DNA of 64,000 nt from Galerina marginata (taxonomy: Eukaryota; Basidiomycota; Agaricomycetes; Agaricales; Galerinaceae), in NCBI GenBank assembly GCA_023014335.1, contig JAECYW010000011.1:186001-250000 (forward strand). The letters are read 5' to 3'. Both the position numbers and the translations under genes were made by a program. Of the stretch, positions 11,231-23,103 are shown piece after piece. The notes beneath the pieces are model-generated. The model saw nothing but the letters and a program-made list of their open reading frames with translations. It ran no database searches and had not been told where the DNA came from. Every line of letters starts with the position of its first letter. The first letter of the stretch is position 1.

Positions 11231-11345
11231 GCCGCATGCGAAGGTGACACTGAAGATGGTCGATGATGCTGGGAGCCTGGGACGATAATCGCGGAGACTT
11301 TTTTCTGAAATTTTTGCGGCGAACAGGCGAAATTTAAAGAGATAC
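11231..11345 (-). promoter_or_regulatory. Short conserved upstream region of F-box copy 2
   Basis: About 115 bp upstream of the ATG, including the gcgaaggtgacactgaagat and gacgataatcgcggagac stretches, are mirrored upstream of copy 3 (13250-13364). Similarity then stops and module M1 copy B begins at 11352, so this promoter is much shorter than those of copies 1, 4 and 5. Confidence 0.35.
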
Positions 11346-11351
11346 GAAGCT

Positions 11352-12700
11352 GACAATGTCGAAGATTTTCAAAGAGGACGTGGAGGACCAATGGAGGACG
11401 GTGGAAACGAAGGAAGGTCCAGGCACGCTGGCCGGGCCGAGTATTCCTATTTGGTTCTTCCCTCCTTCACAAACAGCGCCAGATCCGCACCTTTTTCTCT
11501 TTCCATCACCGTCTTGCACGTCGACGACTCAGTTTCCTTTCATCGCGTGCTACCTCTCAGCCAGCCAACCTAAAGCACCCTCTTTTCGCGTGGAAGGACG
11601 GGATTTCGAAGTATGGACGACCATTCGGCTCGACCTCCTCCCATCAACATCTGAATTGTAGCCGCCTTAGCCTGCTGTGTGTCTCTTCCTTTACAATTGC
11701 ATCGAAGGTACGAGCTAAGAACGAGCTACAAGCGACTACTCGGCTTACACGACTTTGGTTGCGCCCCTTTTAGTGCCTCTTTACCTTTGACTTTGTAATC
11801 GAGCAAGTCCATGTTGGGACGACGGCGCTGTATTATTGGGAACGGATGAAGATATCGGTAAGTGCTGACATTCTCTAACGTTCAAGCTTAAAAACTCGAT
11901 GTACTGACTGCTTTACGCTTCTTAGACCGATGCTACAAGAGCCATTCCTGCAGCTGAACAAATCTTAAGGGGAACCCATTTACGTTCTCGAGGTCACACC
12001 CTCATCACAATGGGGACGATTCGGAATCAACTTAACGCGACTGCTCATGGTGAGGTCGCTCGCCAACGTTCCTTCCAGCACCTGCATCCTCTGCTTCGCT
12101 TTGTGCGCTGCTGGAACCCGTCCATCGGGTCGTCATCCCACCTTCAGCAGGTCCTCGCACCACCAGTCCCTCGGCTTTTCTACCCAGAATTCGCTTCGTT
12201 GCTGTCCCTTCGTGTGCAATTTCAACATGAGCGTCGCCTCTTGCCACTCTAAATTGAGGGACTGGACCTGTGCACTGGCACGTCAAGGAAGGACTGAGAA
12301 CTCGGAAGTACGAGGAGGAAGGATGAATGAGAAACAACCTCACCAGCGACGTCGTCGGCTCCATCCTACATCACGACTCAACGTCACCATCATGTTCACC
12401 CCCGCCTTCAGCTCCAACATCGCCTCCCGCGTCGAAGTTCCGTTTCAGAGTTCCTGCCCCCGTTTCAACAGGCAGCAACTTTTTGCACTGCGGTTCAGGC
12501 TCGGGGCGTCTGCTCCAGCACATACCTCAGTTTTGACAGGAGCGACACCCAGTGCTGCTGTCGGTGTTAGCTCCGCGTATTCTAGCTCGTGAAGGCGGAC
12601 GCCTCATACGTCGACCAAGGCAGATTGGGAGATTCGGACGGAGGTACTGATGCTTCTGCTCCTGCTCCTGCTGGAGCGGATGTTTGTGCACGCTGGGCGG
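11352..12700 (+). repeat. Module M1, copy B, between the head-to-head F-box genes
   Basis: It starts with aatgtcgaagattttcaaag and follows the M1 landmarks: GGCCGGGCCGAG near 11430, gccagatccgcacct near 11481, an intron-like gtaagtgctgacattctc near 11857, and cgtcatacgtcgacca near 12607. The intron-like piece has the same GT donor context in copies C and D, suggesting that M1 descends from a spliced transcript unit. No frame is shared by all copies. It sits in the turning point of the array. Confidence 0.6.
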
Positions 12701-13084
12701 TGCAGATCGTCGTAGACCACCTTGATATTCGTAGGCACCACCGCTGGCGTTGGTTATGGTGTTTTTCTCTCTTTCGCCGAGGCCCTGGGCACGTGTCTGT
12801 TCCGCCTCGATCTTAACTTCAACTTCAAAGCTTCAATCTTTGACCTCTCTCTCTTCATCCGCCAACCCATGGAATTTATAGTTCTACAAACTGCATCTGC
12901 TCCATCGAAGTTCGAAATGCTATGCGGATGCTTGTTCGTCGGTATGAAGAGTCCCCGGACCCAGCTCGCCGAGGAAGGGGCAGACTGCCCGGCTCTTTCG
13001 GCACCGTGAAAGCGCCATTATACCATCAACCAAGAGCGGGCAGTACTGGGGCGGGAAGCTGCTGCGCCGAATCTGATTACAGAA
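12701..13084. other. Stretch between M1 copy B and the F-box 3 upstream block
   Basis: This holds sequence related to the end of M1 and the beginning of M2-like flanks, with no conserved frame. A plus-strand open stretch (about 12722-13009) is not found in other copies of the unit. I see no gene here. Confidence 0.3.
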
Positions 13085-13364
13085 CTCGATTCTAACCAGA
13101 CGAGGCGGGAGCGACGGCGCTCGGAACGTGCAGAGAGGTTGAAGTAGGAATACTGACGATGTACATTGTCTGTCACTATTTTATTTATTCTAAACACTGT
13201 GCCTAACCAAAGAATATTTCACGCCAAATTATCATGTTTTTCGATCCACTAGTTACTCCGCCATCTTGTTTTGTTTGGCTACATAGTTCGCCGCAAACAT
13301 TCAAGAAAAAAGTCTCCGCGATTATCGTCCCAGCATCATCGACCATCTTCATTGTCAACGTCGC
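13085..13364 (+). promoter_or_regulatory. Conserved upstream region of F-box copy 3
   Basis: The block gcgctcggaacgtgcagaga near 13118 recurs near 53070 and 58750 ahead of copies 4 and 5. From 13210 the common core follows: gaatatttcacgccaaatta, tgtttggctacat, cgccgcaaacattcaagaaa, then the ATG at 13365. Compared with copies 4 and 5, about 0.5 kb between these two parts is missing. Confidence 0.45.
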
Positions 13365-15138
13365 ATGCCTCCCCCGGGAGCCCACCTTTCCCTGGACGAA
13401 CTTATTGCTGCGCTTAAATGGAAATTAGAAGACGAGGGTGATGAAAGCAACGCCGTCGAGACGGGAGGTCCATCAGATTGGGAGTGGTACGTTGGCAAAC
13501 TACGCTACTCATACATTTATCGATTGCTTACGATACTTCAACCAACTGTTGTTTTATTTATCAGGGCCAGTTGGGCTTCAACGGTTAGATATCATTACAA
13601 TCATTATTACACGCGTAGACTGATTGTTTTTGCAGTGGTCGCAGAGGGTGGGCGAGCTAAAGCATATCACCAGTCTTGTGGCTTATCGCCAGAATGCTGG
13701 GGCCGGAGTCAATCTTTTGCCAGACGAGATACTCGGTGAAATCTTCATGCAACTACAGGGCGATTATGTGAACACATCGTTTCGCTTGCCACGGCCACCA
13801 AAAGAACCGGATTTGACTGGTGCGAACGAATGGATCAAAGTCGGCCACGTGTGCCAAAAGTGGCGGCGTTCTGCCCAAAACACCAAGGCGCTTTGGTCTC
13901 GAATAATTCTCTCTCATCATCTTCCATCCCCGGCCTCGATAGCCACTCACTTCTTCCACCTATCACACCCACTTCCTATCTCTCTCGAGCAAGCCATTCT
14001 TCGACTATCTTACGAGGAAACCGCACTGTTGCACGAGTTCTATAATTTGTTGCTCAAACACCCAAATCGCGTCTCAGCACTTTACCTACGATATTTCCCT
14101 GAACCGGCCTGGTACCTTCTTCAGAAGCCATTGCCGAATCTGGTTGAGCTCGAACTTTCTACTTTTGGAGGGCTTGGGATAAGAAATGGGTATATCGAAA
14201 ACTTTCTCGGCGGATCGCCCTCTTCCTCCCTCAGAAAGTTCTCACTAGACCATTATACCTGGCCGGGAGTCACACCTCCTGCTTTAACACACCTATACCT
14301 TACAGACAACTGCCACGGGATCGGTATTGCCGATTTCTTCAACATGCTCGCGTCGGTTTCCTCGACCCTTCAAGCCCTTTATGTTGTAGATGCTGGCCCA
14401 AAAGCACTTGACTTGGAAGGACACGATTCCCTTTCCATGACAGAAAGATTGGTTATGCCTGTACTTGAGCATTTTGAGGTGCTTTCTTCTCTATTCCACA
14501 GAGGCGCCAATTCACTGTCGCATCTCTACAAACTCTCACTACCGAACATCCAAACCATTATTTGGGACTCACATTGGACGGCGGACTTACGAAAGGATAC
14601 CGATGCTCACGAAAGGAAAGCAATGATCCCTCCATATGAACATCTAGCCCGCGTGACTCGTTTAGTCGGATGGACTGCTCGAAAAAAGTGTTATGCGCTT
14701 CAGGGAGAGACTCTCTACTTCGACCCTGGAGAGCCGACCACGTCTGCGCTTGAAGCGTGGATAAGACTTCTCCCAAATTTGACTATGCTGGCTGTGCCAG
14801 ACTATGCGAAGTGGGACCCCATCATACGCACTACAAGTCTTACGCACCTCCACATTCCCCAGGCCACCTATATTGCCCTTGTGTGTCTCCTGGAGGAACC
14901 GTCACGCTTCCTTCCGCACCTTGAAACTGTTACCATTTACTACAGAGGCAGCTACTTTTCTTGCTTGCGGAAAGTGAACAGCAGTTTTGGTCAAATGGGG
15001 CTTAAGCCGATCACGAGTGAACCGCTCATGATCCATGAATCTACCACGCGAGCTCGCGATCACCTTCAAGCCACTTACACATTACGCTTTGAGGAAGCGG
15101 CTGATAACGGACTTTTTTTAACCGACCCGTCCCCATAA
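13365..15138 (+). CDS. F-box-like protein, family copy 3
   Basis: Exons 13365-13486, 13565-13583 (19 nt) and 13636-15138 encode 547 aa. The introns of 78 and 52 nt are clean GT-AG. The F-box-like core LLPDEILGEIF lies at about residues 74-85, with HVCQKWRRSAQNTKALW about 35 residues on, followed by a long leucine-rich C-terminal region ending LFLTDPSP. It is the best template of the five because it is intact, and it is nearly identical to the inverted copy 2. The family function (F-box adaptor of an SCF E3 ligase, nucleus or cytoplasm) is inferred. The MPPPGAHLSL start is supported by conservation in all five copies. Confidence 0.85.
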
Positions 15139-15540
15139 CTCAGTAGCGCAATTATATTTTTTTTTTTTGATTTTAAGACTAGCGGTAAAAACCACGGCCG
15201 AAAGACTATGTATATTGCCTTTGTGGTCCACCTGGAGAAAGCTTCAAGCAGAAAATTTCCTCTAACCTTCTAAGTATCTATTTGTGCCGAGTAGTTTTGA
15301 ATTGGCAGAAGATCAGACTGACAACGATATCGCGCAGACCTGGGGGTGTAACTTGTAAGTGGAGTCTCTGGATTTTCATGCACCCATTGGCAAAAACATT
15401 GAACTGAATAATTGGCTCGGAATCAGCGGTATTTGAGGTTGGGTAAGGTCTGAACATCTCCAAGCTAAAGGTTAACACTCTGGTTATAGTCCAATTACGC
15501 AATAAGTAGCGCCGTCCTGAACTAAAAATCCCCAGTGTAG
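15139..15540. repeat. Downstream flank of F-box copy 3, mirrored at 9100-9460
   Basis: The reverse complement of this stretch matches the sequence downstream of copy 2, which fixes the outer end of the long inverted repeat near 15540. Beyond that, 15541-15834 shows nothing I recognise. Confidence 0.5.
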
Positions 15541-15834
15541 AATTTCGATCGCGGCACGTACTTAGTACTCGATTCGCGGCTTTTCTGAATAGCTGGCAAA
15601 CGGGAGCTGACAGTGGGGAGACGAGTCGTAAGCACGTACTAGAAACGGGGATCTATTTGCTGTTATCCAGTTTTCCCAGCTTTACAGATGGGAAGATAGA
15701 TAAGATACGAACGATGATCCGTTTCATTTTGGCTGCCTCAAATTGATCGAAGAAATTTTGCTAAGTAAGGTTGAGTAGAAGAGGTCGAAAGGCAACAAAA
15801 GTAAGGCTTGATCTATATCCTAGAGAGCCATGAC

Positions 15835-17180
15835 CGACAATGTCAAAGTCTTTCAAAAAGAACGTGGACGATGGGGGAAACGAAGGAGAATTTGAACCAG
15901 GTCCAGGAACTCAGGCCGGGCCGAGCAATTCTATTTGGCTTTTCCCTCCTCCACAAACAGCACCAGATCCGCACCTCTTTCTCTTTCCATCACCGTCTTG
16001 TTCGACGACGACACAGTTTCCCTTCATTGCGCGCTACCGCTCAGGTATCCAACCTAACCTCCTTTCCGCGTGCGACGACGCGATTTCGAAGTATGGACAA
16101 CCACTCGGCGCGACCTCCACCCAACAACATCTGAGTTGTTCCCCCTCAGCCTGCTTTTCTTGAAAGGAGCATCAAAGGTACGAGTTAGGAACGAGCTTCA
16201 TACGAATATTGTGCTTACAAGACTTTGGTTATACTCCTGTTAGTGCCTCCTCACACTTGACTTTGTGGTGAGAAAGTCCATGTTGGGAACGTGACGCTGT
16301 ATCATTGAGCGGATGAAGATATCGGTATGTACTGACATTCTGTGACGTTCAAGCTTAAAAAACTGGATGAGCTGAGCACTTTACGTCTCTCAGGGCTTAG
16401 GAACTGGAAGAGCTACCCTCCAGCTGAAACGATTGCTTAGGTGGATACCACCCGACGGTCTCGGCGTCGCACATTCGTCAAAGCTACAATGCATTCAGAT
16501 TCGCTCTCTCGCGCGATTCCCGACTTCAAGGTCATATATCAACGTTCCCTCTGGCACCCGCGTCCTCGACTCCACTTCTTTCTCTGCTCAAACTCGCATA
16601 TCGGATCGTCATCTCCTCTCCAGCACCTCCTCGCAGCACCACCCCCTCGCCTTCCTTCACAGAACTGATAACTCCCATCGTTCATGTTCCCTCCCGTGCA
16701 CAGGTCGTATGAGCTTTACCAGCTGAACCTATTTGGTTGAGAACGAAGAATGGACTCTTACTGGCACGTCAAGGAAGTATTCGGCAGTACAAGGTGAAAG
16801 GATGGATGAGAAACAACCTCACTCAACGACGTCGCCAGCTTCGCCCTGCTTTCCGTCTCAACGTCACTGTCACCGGCGTTGTCACCCCTACCTCCGACTT
16901 CAACGTCGCCTTCTACGTTGATGTTCCGTTTTAAACGTATTGCACCCATCTCACCGAGCGAGCAACATCTTTCACTGGCTCACGGCGTGCTCAAGCCTCG
17001 ATCACGACACCAGCAACACGTCGTGCCCCTATCGTATCCGCACATCCCAGCTCGTGAAGGAGGACATGAGGACACGTCATACGTCGACCAAGGCGGATTG
17101 GAAGAGGCAGACGCAGGCGCTGATGCTGATGTTGATGGCCCAGATGGAGCTGATGCGAATGTTGGTGCGCGTTGGGCGAA
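15835..17180 (+). repeat. Module M1, copy C
   Basis: Starts gaccgacaatgtcaaagtct and carries all M1 landmarks, including GGCCGGGCCGAG near 15916, gccagatccgcacct-like sequence near 15962, an intron-like gtatgtactgacattctg near 16325, catcccagctcgtgaagga near 17043 and cgtcatacgtcgacca near 17076. It stands directly downstream of F-box copy 3, as copy A does to copy 2 and copy E to copy 4. Confidence 0.6.
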
Positions 17181-18130
17181 TCGCCATAAACGACCATCAG
17201 GAAGAACGCATTGGGGGGGTGGGGTGTATCTTATCTGGGGATTAGAGTAGAACGCCGTCGCAGATCTGGATGGCCTGCTGTACCCTGCTCTGCTACCCCC
17301 CTTCCCCCAGGAACATCGACCATCCCACCCCGCTCCGCTTCCTTGCCTTTAGCTTCGACTTGGCTTCTCTCGTCACAACCGCACCGCACCAACCCACCGC
17401 GTCATCACTCAAGTCGAAGATAGTGACTGACAGAATGGTCATATCCCGAGGACAAGGGGGATCGATTGTTTATTCGCGTTCTTCGCCCACCCTCTTCAAT
17501 CACTCTAGCCCGCCAAGGCTTTTTTCGTGGTTTAGGTTTTCTCGAGCTTGACGCTTTTCGTGATCCGGCCTGATTGTGACCCAATTTAGCAGGTTGAATT
17601 CTCGCCTTTTCGTCATGATAGGGATGTCCGCATCGATTGCGCCTACTTGCGTGTTATCCAATTCTTCATACTGGTGTCTTTCGTTTATGGGCACAGTGTT
17701 TGGGTTGAAACTCCTGTATCATCAATGCGCATGGTAATAACTCTTCATTAATCGTAATAATAGAGAATTTATTGCTATTATACTATTGATCTACAAAAGT
17801 GGGTGTCCCATTTTGGGCCAGTCCTCGGTTGGTAGTCTAGATGCATGATGTGACTGGTAGCTCACGTTCAATATCTAGCTATACTCGAGTATCGATGATA
17901 TATTGCACTAACCAAAAAGCAGGATAAAAGGAAAATGCGACATAAATCAACGAAAATATCCAGTTGGAGGTAGGGAAGAAAGTCAAGGATATTCTGCGTC
18001 CTTTTACGCGATAAATGAATAGACTGCATGGGTTCCAAGATGTGGATACGCGGCCGCGGGAGAGCGTGTATACGCTAGCTAAATTTTGAAGACTCCATGA
18101 CAATAGATAGATTTAGAGTTATACTCGGCG
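17181..18130. other. Beginning of the intermediate segment, then unique sequence
   Basis: Up to about 17560 the sequence resembles the start of the intermediate segment (for example the cttagc/cttggcttct-type block near 17350, compare the minus strand of 6780-6800). After that it becomes AT-richer and unique. No gene is visible; the repeat unit appears truncated here, where the second-type F-box gene and the NACHT gene follow. Confidence 0.35.
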
Positions 18131-19753
18131 TTACCAATACCAAAATCTGGCGGGTGTGAAGGATATCGTCATGTTGAGATCATGGGCATGGACAGCCTCA
18201 TCGCCTGGGTGGGACATCGATATCTTCGCGGAATTAATCCATTTTAAGTCCTGTTGAGTGAACTTCGGATGTCGCCCACGGAGCATTACGCGGGTTAGTT
18301 CTCCTTTTACTGGGTCTCCGATTTCAGCATCCATGTCAGGGTGGTCAAGCCCCTCTCGAACTGAAGCATTCTTCCGAACCTCAACAAGTCGCCTAAATTT
18401 CTCCCAGGAAAAGCTTTCGCAATGTTCGATCGTTAAATCGGTTAGGCTCTCCGCAGGAAATGTTTTCAGCGGTTTTGCTCGGGACGAGCTATAGTAAACG
18501 ATGGGGTCCGCCTTGAATGCCTCTTCTGACAGTAGACGGAAGGGGGTGTAGTCGACTTCATGGCTCAGCCACAGTAAGAGGTCGTCATTGAATGAAGGGC
18601 AAGAACGTATCCTCAATTCCAGGCCTGACCATCCAACTAAAATACGATGGAGACTGTTCTCTCGGAAACCGTCCGCATTGACTTCCTCGTCAGGTATGAT
18701 GCTGTCGAGGTCCAGGAAGTTACAATGTATTGCTTGTGATATTCTGGGAATCGCACATCGCGTAAAAATTGTTTTGACGCCGTAGCAAGTGGCGTTGCCG
18801 AAAAACTTGGACAAGAAGGCCCTTGATACGTCCTCGAAATGAAGTTCGAGAAGATGAAGCTTATGTAGGAATCTGGACTTTAGAAAGGCTTGTTTGAGGT
18901 CAGGCGGGTATACACATTCCAGTCCGACATCCTGCAAGTGCAAATAACGGAGTTGCCGAACCTTGGAAAGGCTCTCCGCAAATTCGGGTACCGTAATGCA
19001 GTTGCTATCTTCGAGTTCCTTAAGGAATCGAAAACGCGCAAGATGTAGGCGCAAATACTGGGAGGTTTCCAGGTTCTTCAACCATTTGTGAGCGCCGTCG
19101 AACATCAATAGTTCCAAGAATCCTACGCCATACACCGTGACGGACTGGAGTTTGGGGAACGACGTGCCAAGCTTTGGATCGGGAATTTGAAAAGCCTTTA
19201 TACGACGCCCGTAGCTTTCGTCATTGCTTTCCTGCTCGTCTTCGCGAAATTTAAGAGTAAGGTCATGTAGATGTGGGGCGTCGTGAGTGAAGAAGATGAG
19301 GGGGGAAGGAAGGGACGTCTCGTGCATTACATCAACGACAATTGAGCTGCAGCGGTGAATATGAGGTCGTAGGGCATCGAGAATTACCTTGACCCGCTTC
19401 TCTTCCAGATCTTTCTCCAATTGCGCCGACTGTGCGACACTCGTGAAGATGAGTACGTTGATTTCCTGGAGCGAATTCGACCACTTGAAAGCACCGAGGA
19501 TTGGAGTGGGATCAGAAGCCACATCAAACACAAGTTGGGACCAGCATTCCGGGATGCCTGCCAGGATGTCGCGCCAAAGACTGCAAGTCAAAGCAGCGTT
19601 GAATGGGAAGCCTGCTGGGTCGCGTGGGTTGTCTATCCATTCCATTCTGGACTCGGGTGGGGAGGAATAACAACTGGGTCGGAGTGTGTAATTAAGAGCG
19701 TGTCTTAAGATTTCTGTGTGCAGTTCGACTGAGAGCTGCGCAAGTCGCGCCAT
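18131..19753 (-). CDS. Second-type F-box-like/LRR protein, single exon
   Basis: One uninterrupted frame of 540 aa from the ATG at 19753 (MARLAQLSVELHTEIL). The frame is open for a few codons further upstream, but without another ATG. The N-terminus matches an F-box-like start, followed by NAALTCSLWRDILAGIPECW (about residues 46-65), the usual second half of mushroom F-box domains. The remainder has LHDLTLKF, LRYLHLQ and LTDLTIEHC type segments resembling irregular leucine-rich repeats. It shows no sequence relation to the MPPPGA family and has no introns, so it is a separate F-box lineage. The expected role is substrate selection in an SCF ligase, by family only. Its 5' end is duplicated at the left edge of the window. 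Confidence 0.75.
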   Translation of the reverse strand: MARLAQLSVELHTEILRHALNYTLRPSCYSSPPESRMEWIDNPRDPAGFPFNAALTCSLWRDILAGIPECWSQLVFDVASDPTPILGAFKWSNSLQEINVLIFTSVAQSAQLEKDLEEKRVKVILDALRPHIHRCSSIVVDVMHETSLPSPLIFFTHDAPHLHDLTLKFREDEQESNDESYGRRIKAFQIPDPKLGTSFPKLQSVTVYGVGFLELLMFDGAHKWLKNLETSQYLRLHLARFRFLKELEDSNCITVPEFAESLSKVRQLRYLHLQDVGLECVYPPDLKQAFLKSRFLHKLHLLELHFEDVSRAFLSKFFGNATCYGVKTIFTRCAIPRISQAIHCNFLDLDSIIPDEEVNADGFRENSLHRILVGWSGLELRIRSCPSFNDDLLLWLSHEVDYTPFRLLSEEAFKADPIVYYSSSRAKPLKTFPAESLTDLTIEHCESFSWEKFRRLVEVRKNASVREGLDHPDMDAEIGDPVKGELTRVMLRGRHPKFTQQDLKWINSAKISMSHPGDEAVHAHDLNMTISFTPARFWYW

Positions 19754-19849
19754 ATTGTGGTGCTGGTGGTTGGGCAAGGCGTTGAATGCGATTTGCGATG
19801 TTTTTCTGCCATCATGACCGGGCCCACTTAACCGGTAGTTACCCGAGAC

Positions 19850-20419
19850 TAGTAGTGCTTATCCCGTGATCACATAAAATCTATCCGCAGTCGCTAACAT
19901 TTATCCCTCTCACTGGTCAGCATGCCATTTCTAACCAACGCCATTTGGCCTACAGGCCTTCTCACAATATTGTCGCAGGCTGAGAATAAGCGCCGGCGAC
20001 AGAACATGGCAATGGCTTAGCTAATGGCCACCAAACTACCCCTACAACATGGCCAACGCCCTTCTGACCCCACTCTGGAGACGAAATGTAGAGATCACAG
20101 CCCCGTTGACTAGGTGCAAACGGATTTACATACATACTCGAGTATCTCACCCATTCTATTTTCAGCTCGGCATGAAAGAACTGCCTCAAGACAGGCAGTG
20201 TCGAGTACATAGGTAACGGGTAGGACAAATTTGACGTTCCGCCTTTTTGTTCTTTACTACCAGCAAGGTTGGATTGCACATGTTCCACAACGCCAGCAAT
20301 TTCTCAATTGGAGTGGGGAATTTTTGCAGTATCACCAGCGAAAAAAGTGCGAATCAATTATTTACAACCGTTCTGACAGCTCAGTATTACGTTTAGGCAT
20401 AGGTGTTTTATGCAAGCAC
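19850..20419. other. Region between the divergent second-type F-box gene and the NACHT gene
   Basis: The two genes are divergent, so this roughly 0.6-kb stretch would hold both promoters. The NACHT frame is open upstream to 20231 without an ATG, so an unrecognised upstream exon ending near 20400 is possible. I see no other gene. Confidence 0.35.
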
Positions 20420-23103
20420 ATGGCTCCTGGCGCTTTCCACAACTCATCAGAACGATACGACCCTCCCAAATGTCACCCGCAAACACGCATAGCGGTCATT
20501 CAAGCTATCATCGACTGGGTCGAAGACGGACAGAAGACATCGTTCATCATGTGGATCAACGGCCCCGCTGGTGCAGGGAAATCCGCGATTGCGCAAGAGA
20601 TTGCCGAATTGTTCCATAAGTCGAGGCAGTTGGCGGCGAGTTTTTTCTGGTCCCGATATGCAGCTGGACGCAACAACGAGGAGCGCCTGATAGCTTCCCT
20701 GGCGTATCAACTTCTCATCGCAATCCCGCGGATGCGCGCCTACGTAGAAGAAGGACTCGAAGCTGATCCTTCCATCTTCACTCGTTCTCTAGAGGCTCAA
20801 ATGGAGTCTCTCATCGTCGAACCGCTAGCGAAAGTATTCGTCCACGGTCAATGGCAGCAAGGTCCCGTCAATTCTGAGGATCCCAAGCTGATCGTCCTCG
20901 ATGGCCTGGACGAGTGTGGCACCCCCGATATCCAGCGATACATTCTTACAGTCATCTCCCGTTCCGTTCGCAAATTCCGAATTCCCCTCCTCTTCATTAT
21001 TGCCAGCCGACCTGAACAAGCGATCCGTGATTCTTTCAACAATCAACCTCTATTCGACATTACTACCCGCCTTACTTTAGATGAAACCTACAGTCCAGAC
21101 GACGATATTAGGCTCTTCTTGATTGAGAGCTTCGAGTCTGTGAAAAGGACCCACATACTGCGCTCGCATTTACCTCGTGATTGGCCCTCCGAAAGCGCTA
21201 TTGGGTTACTGGTTTCCAAATCATCTGGACAGTTTATTTACGCGGCGACAGTCGTGAAATTTGTCAGATCCGACCGCCGGAGGCCTAGTGAACGACTCAA
21301 CGTTATTTTAGGCATCACCGCTGCCAGGGATGATACCCCATTTGCCGAGCTTGATGCTTTGTATTGCCATATTTTCAGCATGGTGGAGGACCTTCCAAGG
21401 GTATTGGAAGTTCTAAGTATCCTCTTGCTGGTCTACGACAGAACTAAATTGAATATAGGTGAAATCGAGATGTTTCTATCATATCCTCCTGGAGATCTTC
21501 AACTCATCCTCATCGACTTGCATTCTGTGATCGACATCCCAGCAGGTGGAGACAATGAAAGCTACCTCCATGTCCTCCATGCCTCCCTTGAAGACTTTCT
21601 CATGGATTCCGCTCGTTCCAGAAATTTTTTTTTAGATAAAGGTAAGGCCCATGCACAGATAGCACGACACTGCCTACGACTTGTAAACATCGGGTCTCCA
21701 ACCACGAATAAGTGGTCAGTGATTCCCCAGCGGTTCCGTAGATTACAAGCTTATTATTTTTCTTCCTCTAATAAGCACCCGCGTTGCACACATGGGCCTT
21801 GAATATCACTGTTCTCGATCCATTGCAATGCGAGAACTACTCGCCGATTTTTTTGAATTTGACTTTCGATTATGGGTAGTCAAGTTGATCGAATGCAATA
21901 CCTTCGAGCCCCACGACTGGCGGGAACACCATACTCCCCGTCATCAAATGTTTTACTTATATTTCTGGTTTCAATGCCAGGTCTGTACTCCCAGTCTGAC
22001 ACATCTCGCTACTGATAATTGTCAAGGAAGAAAATGTAGAGGAGTACTTCGGTCTTGGAAAAAGTCTATATGATTATCATTCCCACTCAATGGCGGCTGC
22101 TAGAGATTTAATGTGGAAAGAACTGTGTCATTTAAAATTTCCGCCTGGGGATGACATAACTCCTGAAGTTTCGAACAACCTCGCCACTGCGATGACACAT
22201 CCTCAAATAATGCAGATCCGGGACCATGGTCATTGTCATCTTGATTGGGTGTTCTTATCGGTCATCGGGAGAGTGTTTCCATACACCGTTTTAAACAATC
22301 TACCAATTGCGAACGGAGACTTTGCTGAATTTCAGAAATTCCTCCTTGATCCCAAACGCGCTGGGAGATTTTTTGTGGATAGCAGGATGTACGCAACACA
22401 TTCTGTGCATCTCTTCAAGTATATCTTTGAGAGGAAACTGTGAGTCCAATAGCTGAGCTCCAGAACGAAATTCACAAAGGATTCTGACTTATAAACACTA
22501 AAGAGCCTATGGACATATACTAGAGGTCCAGGAAGACAATGTCGACGGAAACCTGGAAGGCGACAATGGAATATCCGAGGACGACGGTTGGGATAGGAAG
22601 TACAGAGCACTCTGCCGCTTATTCTCAATTCATCCGTGGACTCTCAGATCCTTGTTCACCGAGAGCAATGCGGATCATATGTTCGCCATTCAAACTCTTC
22701 CCTTCCATTTATCAAACGCAGCATATACGGCAGAGCTTGCGGCACTTGCCAGCCACATGTTTGAACACAAGAAGGAGCCAAGGGGATTTGAACTGTGTTC
22801 TGAGATGAAGCTACTCCGCGAAGCTGTTTCTCAATATTTAAAAGTGAGTTGTTCTAGTTTTATATATCTGTCGAGATCAATATTCACTACTAATACAGAA
22901 AGGACCGGCTACATCGAATGCACTACAGGAGCAGTTCCATGAGACATCTACACCGGAAAATCGACTAGTGCATTTGGTAAGCGTGTCGCACCAAGTGAAT
23001 GCATGATTTACTTGACATATAATCCCAGGCGCCCGAGGAAAGCATCAATGATGTTTTAAATTCCACCGAGCAGCACGTCAAAGCAAGAACAGCGGGCGGC
23101 TAG
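20420..23103 (+). CDS. NACHT-domain NTPase (fungal NLR-like)
   Basis: Exons 20420-21711, 21776-21980, 22027-22439, 22504-22843, 22899-22976 and 23029-23103 join in phase to 800 aa; introns are 46-64 nt. The start region GAFHNSSERYDPPKCHP is the segment that precedes NACHT in many mushroom proteins. Walker A is GPAGAGKS (about residues 51-58) and Walker B is LIVLDGLDEC (about 156-165), followed by an IIASRPE sensor-like motif. Fungal NACHT proteins act as signal-transducing NTPases in non-self recognition and cell death. No WD40, ankyrin or TPR repeats follow and no effector domain is visible before NACHT; a missing 5' exon could explain the latter. The last three exons (mostly polar) look like a poorly conserved tail. 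Confidence 0.85.
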
